Of a stretch of 64,000 nucleotides of DNA, positions 61,608-64,000 are shown in pieces. The notes beneath the pieces are model-generated. The model was given only the letters and a program-made list of their open reading frames with translations. It did no database searches and was not told the origin of the DNA. The position numbers and the translations under genes were made by a program. Numbering within the stretch: position 1 is the stretch's first letter; every line of letters starts with the position of its first letter. This stretch comes from Rufibacter tibetensis (GTDB lineage: Bacteria; Bacteroidota; Bacteroidia; Cytophagales; Hymenobacteraceae), in the NCBI RefSeq assembly GCF_001310085.1, contig NZ_CP012643.1:310001-374000 (forward strand). Reading direction: 5' to 3'.

Positions 61608-63699
61608 GTTTAGTTAGTGTAATGGTAATGGTTGTTCCTTTGGTGACAGGTTGTCCCGGCGGAATGCTCTGGCTCTCTACCCGACCTAGTCCGATGGCCC
61701 GTACTTTGATGCCATGGTTTCCTAACAGGTAAAGAGCGTCTCTAAGGGTCATGTCGGTGACATCGGGCACCTGCCCCATCTTCACCGGTACTGGTTTCAA
61801 GGCTACGGATTGTTTTTGGGTGTCTACCCGCACCCAATCTTCCTCTGGGCTCAACGGGTGAGCGCTAATGCCAAGTTTGTTGCAAAGGATGGTCAACTCC
61901 TCCTGGTTTCCGGCGTGCAAAACTGGTATTTTCGGCTGCACTCCTGCTGGATGACGCACCATGGGGGCGTGAATGGCTAAATCCTGCGCGTAGGCCTTGT
62001 CGGCTAGTTCGCGGAATACCGGGGCAGCCACGTCACCACCATATTGTGCATTTTTCTGCGGGCTGTCAATGATGACAATACAGCTGTACTTAGGTCTGTC
62101 AGCGGGGAAGTACCCCACAAAGGAGGTAGAGTATTTACGGGTGTATTTTCCGTTGATTACTTTCCGGGCGGTTCCGGTTTTACCTGCTACTTTGTAGTCT
62201 TCGCTTTTCAGGTTTTTGGCCGTTCCGTTCTCCACTACGCCTTCCATCATGGCTTTCAACTGCGCTATAGTCTCATCTGAGCAGATCTTCGGGTTCAGGA
62301 CCTTAGTCTCATATGATTCCAGAATCTGATCGGCACGTTTGATGCTTTTCACGATCATGGGCTGCACTTTCACCCCGTTATTAGCCACGGCATTGTAAAA
62401 CGCCAGGGTCTGCAACGGAGAGATTTTCAGCTCATAGCCAATGGCCATAGTAGAAAGCGACGGACGGCTCCAGCTACGGTCTTTTGGTGATTTGATGTAA
62501 GGCACGGCCTCCCCGTTCATCTGGAACCCAAGGGGCTGGTGTAAGCCGAATTTGTGCAGGTAATCCACGTACTTCTGCGGATTGCTTTCAAAGGTCTGCT
62601 GAATCAGCTTGGCTACCCCGATATTGGATGATTTTTCAAAAACCTGCTGTAAACTGATCTTGCCGTTTCCGTGGGTGTCTGTTTTCACGGCTCCGCCAAT
62701 GCGCTCGGAACCGTTGCCAGTATCTACCGTGTCGGTGAGACTCATGTCAGTTTCTTCCAGCAGCGCCATCATAGAGGCCAGTTTAAAGGTAGAACCCGGC
62801 TCAGTACGACCCTGGTTACCCACTGCATAGTTGTAATCCTCAGTGTATACGCCTTCGCTCTGGCGACCCAAGTTGGCGATGGCTTTGATATGACCTGTAC
62901 CTACTTCCATCAAGATCACGCATCCGTGGGCAGCGTCATTGATGGTCAACGCACGGTTTAGAGCGTTCTCAGCAACGTCTTGCAGGTTAATGTCAATAGT
63001 AGTCTGGATGTCAAAGCCGGGCATTGGTTTTACTTCGGTTCCGTCATTGATAGGCTTGTTCCCGCCTGCCATACGCTCATAAAGGGCTTCGCCATCTTTG
63101 CCAGCCAGGTGGCGGTTAAAGGAGAACTCCAACCCGGCGCCGTTACGGTCTTCGTTGATAAACCCGATGGTGCGTTTCGCAAGCGAACCAAACGGCAGGA
63201 AGCGGCGGTCAAGTTTTTCAAAAATCACCCCGCCCCTGTTTTTACCAGCTCTGAAAATTGGCCATTTAGCCATCATCTTCTTGTCCTGGTAATTAATAAG
63301 GCGGCCATTCAAACGCACGTACTTGCGTTTGGCACTGCGTGCGTTTTTGATTTTTCGCTTGTAATACTCTGGAGAACGGTCCCCGTAAAAGCGGGAAAGG
63401 TGAATAGCGAGAGAGTCAATCCCCTTAGAGAAAACATCCTCAGGGGAAATGGTGGGGTCAAAGGCTACCCGGTAAAATGGCAAAGAGGTAGCCATGATGC
63501 GGTCATCATTGGAGTAGATATTTCCGCGGGTGGCGTATACTGGCTGGTAATGGAACCGCTTCTCATTGGCAATTTCGCGCCAACGGTCACCGTCTTTGAA
63601 CTGAATGTACCCTACTTTGTAAATAATCGCGAACGCGAAAAGACAGATCGCCAAAAAGGCCACCCGTACTCGCGTAACGATGGACCTCTTAATATTCAT
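61546..63699 (-). CDS. ftsI: Septal penicillin-binding protein FtsI (PBP3), with PASTA domain
   Basis: 717 residues. Short cytoplasmic end, one membrane span (~12-28), PBP dimerisation domain (YATRGNIYSNDDRIMATSLP..), then the transpeptidase domain with the serine motif STFK (Ser ~303), SSN (~357) and KTGTA (~520). The C-terminal region carries a PASTA domain (VPDVTDMTLRDALYLLGNHGIKVRAIG..IPPGQPVTKG), also found in Gram-positive PBPs and usual in Bacteroidota FtsI. It cross-links septal peptidoglycan with FtsW. The last ~20 residues are encoded in the overlap with murE; its start overlaps the ftsL end by 11 nt. Confidence 0.96.
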   Translation of the reverse strand: MNIKRSIVTRVRVAFLAICLFAFAIIYKVGYIQFKDGDRWREIANEKRFHYQPVYATRGNIYSNDDRIMATSLPFYRVAFDPTISPEDVFSKGIDSLAIHLSRFYGDRSPEYYKRKIKNARSAKRKYVRLNGRLINYQDKKMMAKWPIFRAGKNRGGVIFEKLDRRFLPFGSLAKRTIGFINEDRNGAGLEFSFNRHLAGKDGEALYERMAGGNKPINDGTEVKPMPGFDIQTTIDINLQDVAENALNRALTINDAAHGCVILMEVGTGHIKAIANLGRQSEGVYTEDYNYAVGNQGRTEPGSTFKLASMMALLEETDMSLTDTVDTGNGSERIGGAVKTDTHGNGKISLQQVFEKSSNIGVAKLIQQTFESNPQKYVDYLHKFGLHQPLGFQMNGEAVPYIKSPKDRSWSRPSLSTMAIGYELKISPLQTLAFYNAVANNGVKVQPMIVKSIKRADQILESYETKVLNPKICSDETIAQLKAMMEGVVENGTAKNLKSEDYKVAGKTGTARKVINGKYTRKYSTSFVGYFPADRPKYSCIVIIDSPQKNAQYGGDVAAPVFRELADKAYAQDLAIHAPMVRHPAGVQPKIPVLHAGNQEELTILCNKLGISAHPLSPEEDWVRVDTQKQSVALKPVPVKMGQVPDVTDMTLRDALYLLGNHGIKVRAIGLGRVESQSIPPGQPVTKGTTITITLTKHGATRKPAAGTPANAIARAY

Positions 63700-64000
63700 C
63701 TTTCTTCAGAACTACTTGAATGGGAGGGGTAGAACTTTCCATCAGGCCAAGCGGGGCCACGTTGCGGGCCACCTCAGACTGCTTACTCGCCTCCATGTAC
63801 TCAGACTTCAACGTGGTGTAGTCGGCGCGAAGATCTTCGGTCTCGACTTTGGTTTTGTCAATCCGGCGGAGGGTACGGTCTGCGTAGTGGGTGTTGCCAA
63901 TGTAGAACAAGGTCACGCCCATCAGGAAAAGCACCTTCGGCAAGTACCTAACCGGTAAGCCTTCGGCGAAGAACCAATCTACTTTGGTGTAGCGGTCCAG
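63689..64000 (-). CDS. ftsL: FtsL-like cell division protein, C-terminal part (cut by window edge)
   Basis: The frame is open from the right edge to a stop at 63689; a TTG at 63943 is only an internal codon, since the upstream residues LDRYTKVDWFFAEGLPVRYLP continue without a stop and match Bacteroidota FtsL-like proteins. It has one membrane span (KVLFLMGVTLFYIGNTHY), then a short coiled-coil (ADRTLRRIDKTKVETEDLRADYTTLKSEYMEASKQ), and the conserved end LGLMESSTPP. It would join FtsQ and FtsI in the divisome. The call rests on these traits and on its place before ftsI. Confidence 0.85.
   Translation of the reverse strand: MDRYTKVDWFFAEGLPVRYLPKVLFLMGVTLFYIGNTHYADRTLRRIDKTKVETEDLRADYTTLKSEYMEASKQSEVARNVAPLGLMESSTPPIQVVLKKDEY

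Overview
The window comes from a Bacteroidota chromosome. Family-level similarity suggests Cytophagales, perhaps a Hymenobacteraceae member such as Rufibacter or Hymenobacter; that placement is inference. Evidence for the phylum is a SusC/SusD pair, a T9SS type B sorting tail, promoters of the TAnnTTTG type, start codons without Shine-Dalgarno sequences, and a MurE with the DNPR motif of meso-diaminopimelate ligases. No rRNA, tRNA, CRISPR array or insertion-sequence transposase was seen.

Region 1 (1 to about 42.5 kb) is a large polysaccharide utilisation locus (PUL) for pectin, mainly rhamnogalacturonan I (RG-I). Left to right: a partial GH115 (-); a rightward operon of a beta-propeller GH43-like lipoprotein, a divergent GH28 and a large beta-helix protein (DUF6298-like); then, leftward, PL11 RG lyase, GH2, GH106 rhamnosidase, a DUF6250-like lipoprotein, a PL26-like exo-RG lyase, a second GH106, L-rhamnose mutarotase, a lipoprotein formylglycine-generating enzyme, a sulfatase, a DUF4450-like six-hairpin lipoprotein, SusD, SusC and a GntR-type regulator. 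After a 1.27 kb spacer holding a gene fragment comes a leftward operon of a Tat-exported beta-propeller protein, a six-hairpin enzyme, GH105 and a canonical GH28. The lyases would cut the RG-I backbone, SusCD would import oligosaccharides, and GH105, GH28 and GH106 would finish them to galacturonate and rhamnose; the mutarotase would prepare rhamnose for catabolism. No rhamnose catabolic genes lie in the window.

The most notable discovery is a shared promoter architecture. In front of six PUL transcription units lies a 17-nt direct repeat (consensus TATCCTGN3TRWCCKG, reading against the gene) followed, after exactly 20 nt in every case, by a -7 element TAnnTTTR. The repeat takes the place of the -33 element, as expected for an activator site. 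It appears to define a PUL regulon and exposes one false gene start.

Region 2 (42.7 to 50.1 kb) holds housekeeping genes: a large T9SS-secreted surface protein (-), sdhCAB (+) with its own consensus promoter, and an NADPH-dependent FMN reductase (+).

Region 3 (50.1 kb to the end) is the dcw cell wall and division cluster, all on the minus strand in the order ftsL (partial), ftsI, murE, mraY, murD, ftsW, murG, murC, ftsQ, ftsA, ftsZ. Most genes overlap or nearly abut, and the cluster ends at a strong bidirectional terminator shared with the FMN reductase. murF and ddl are not in the visible part.
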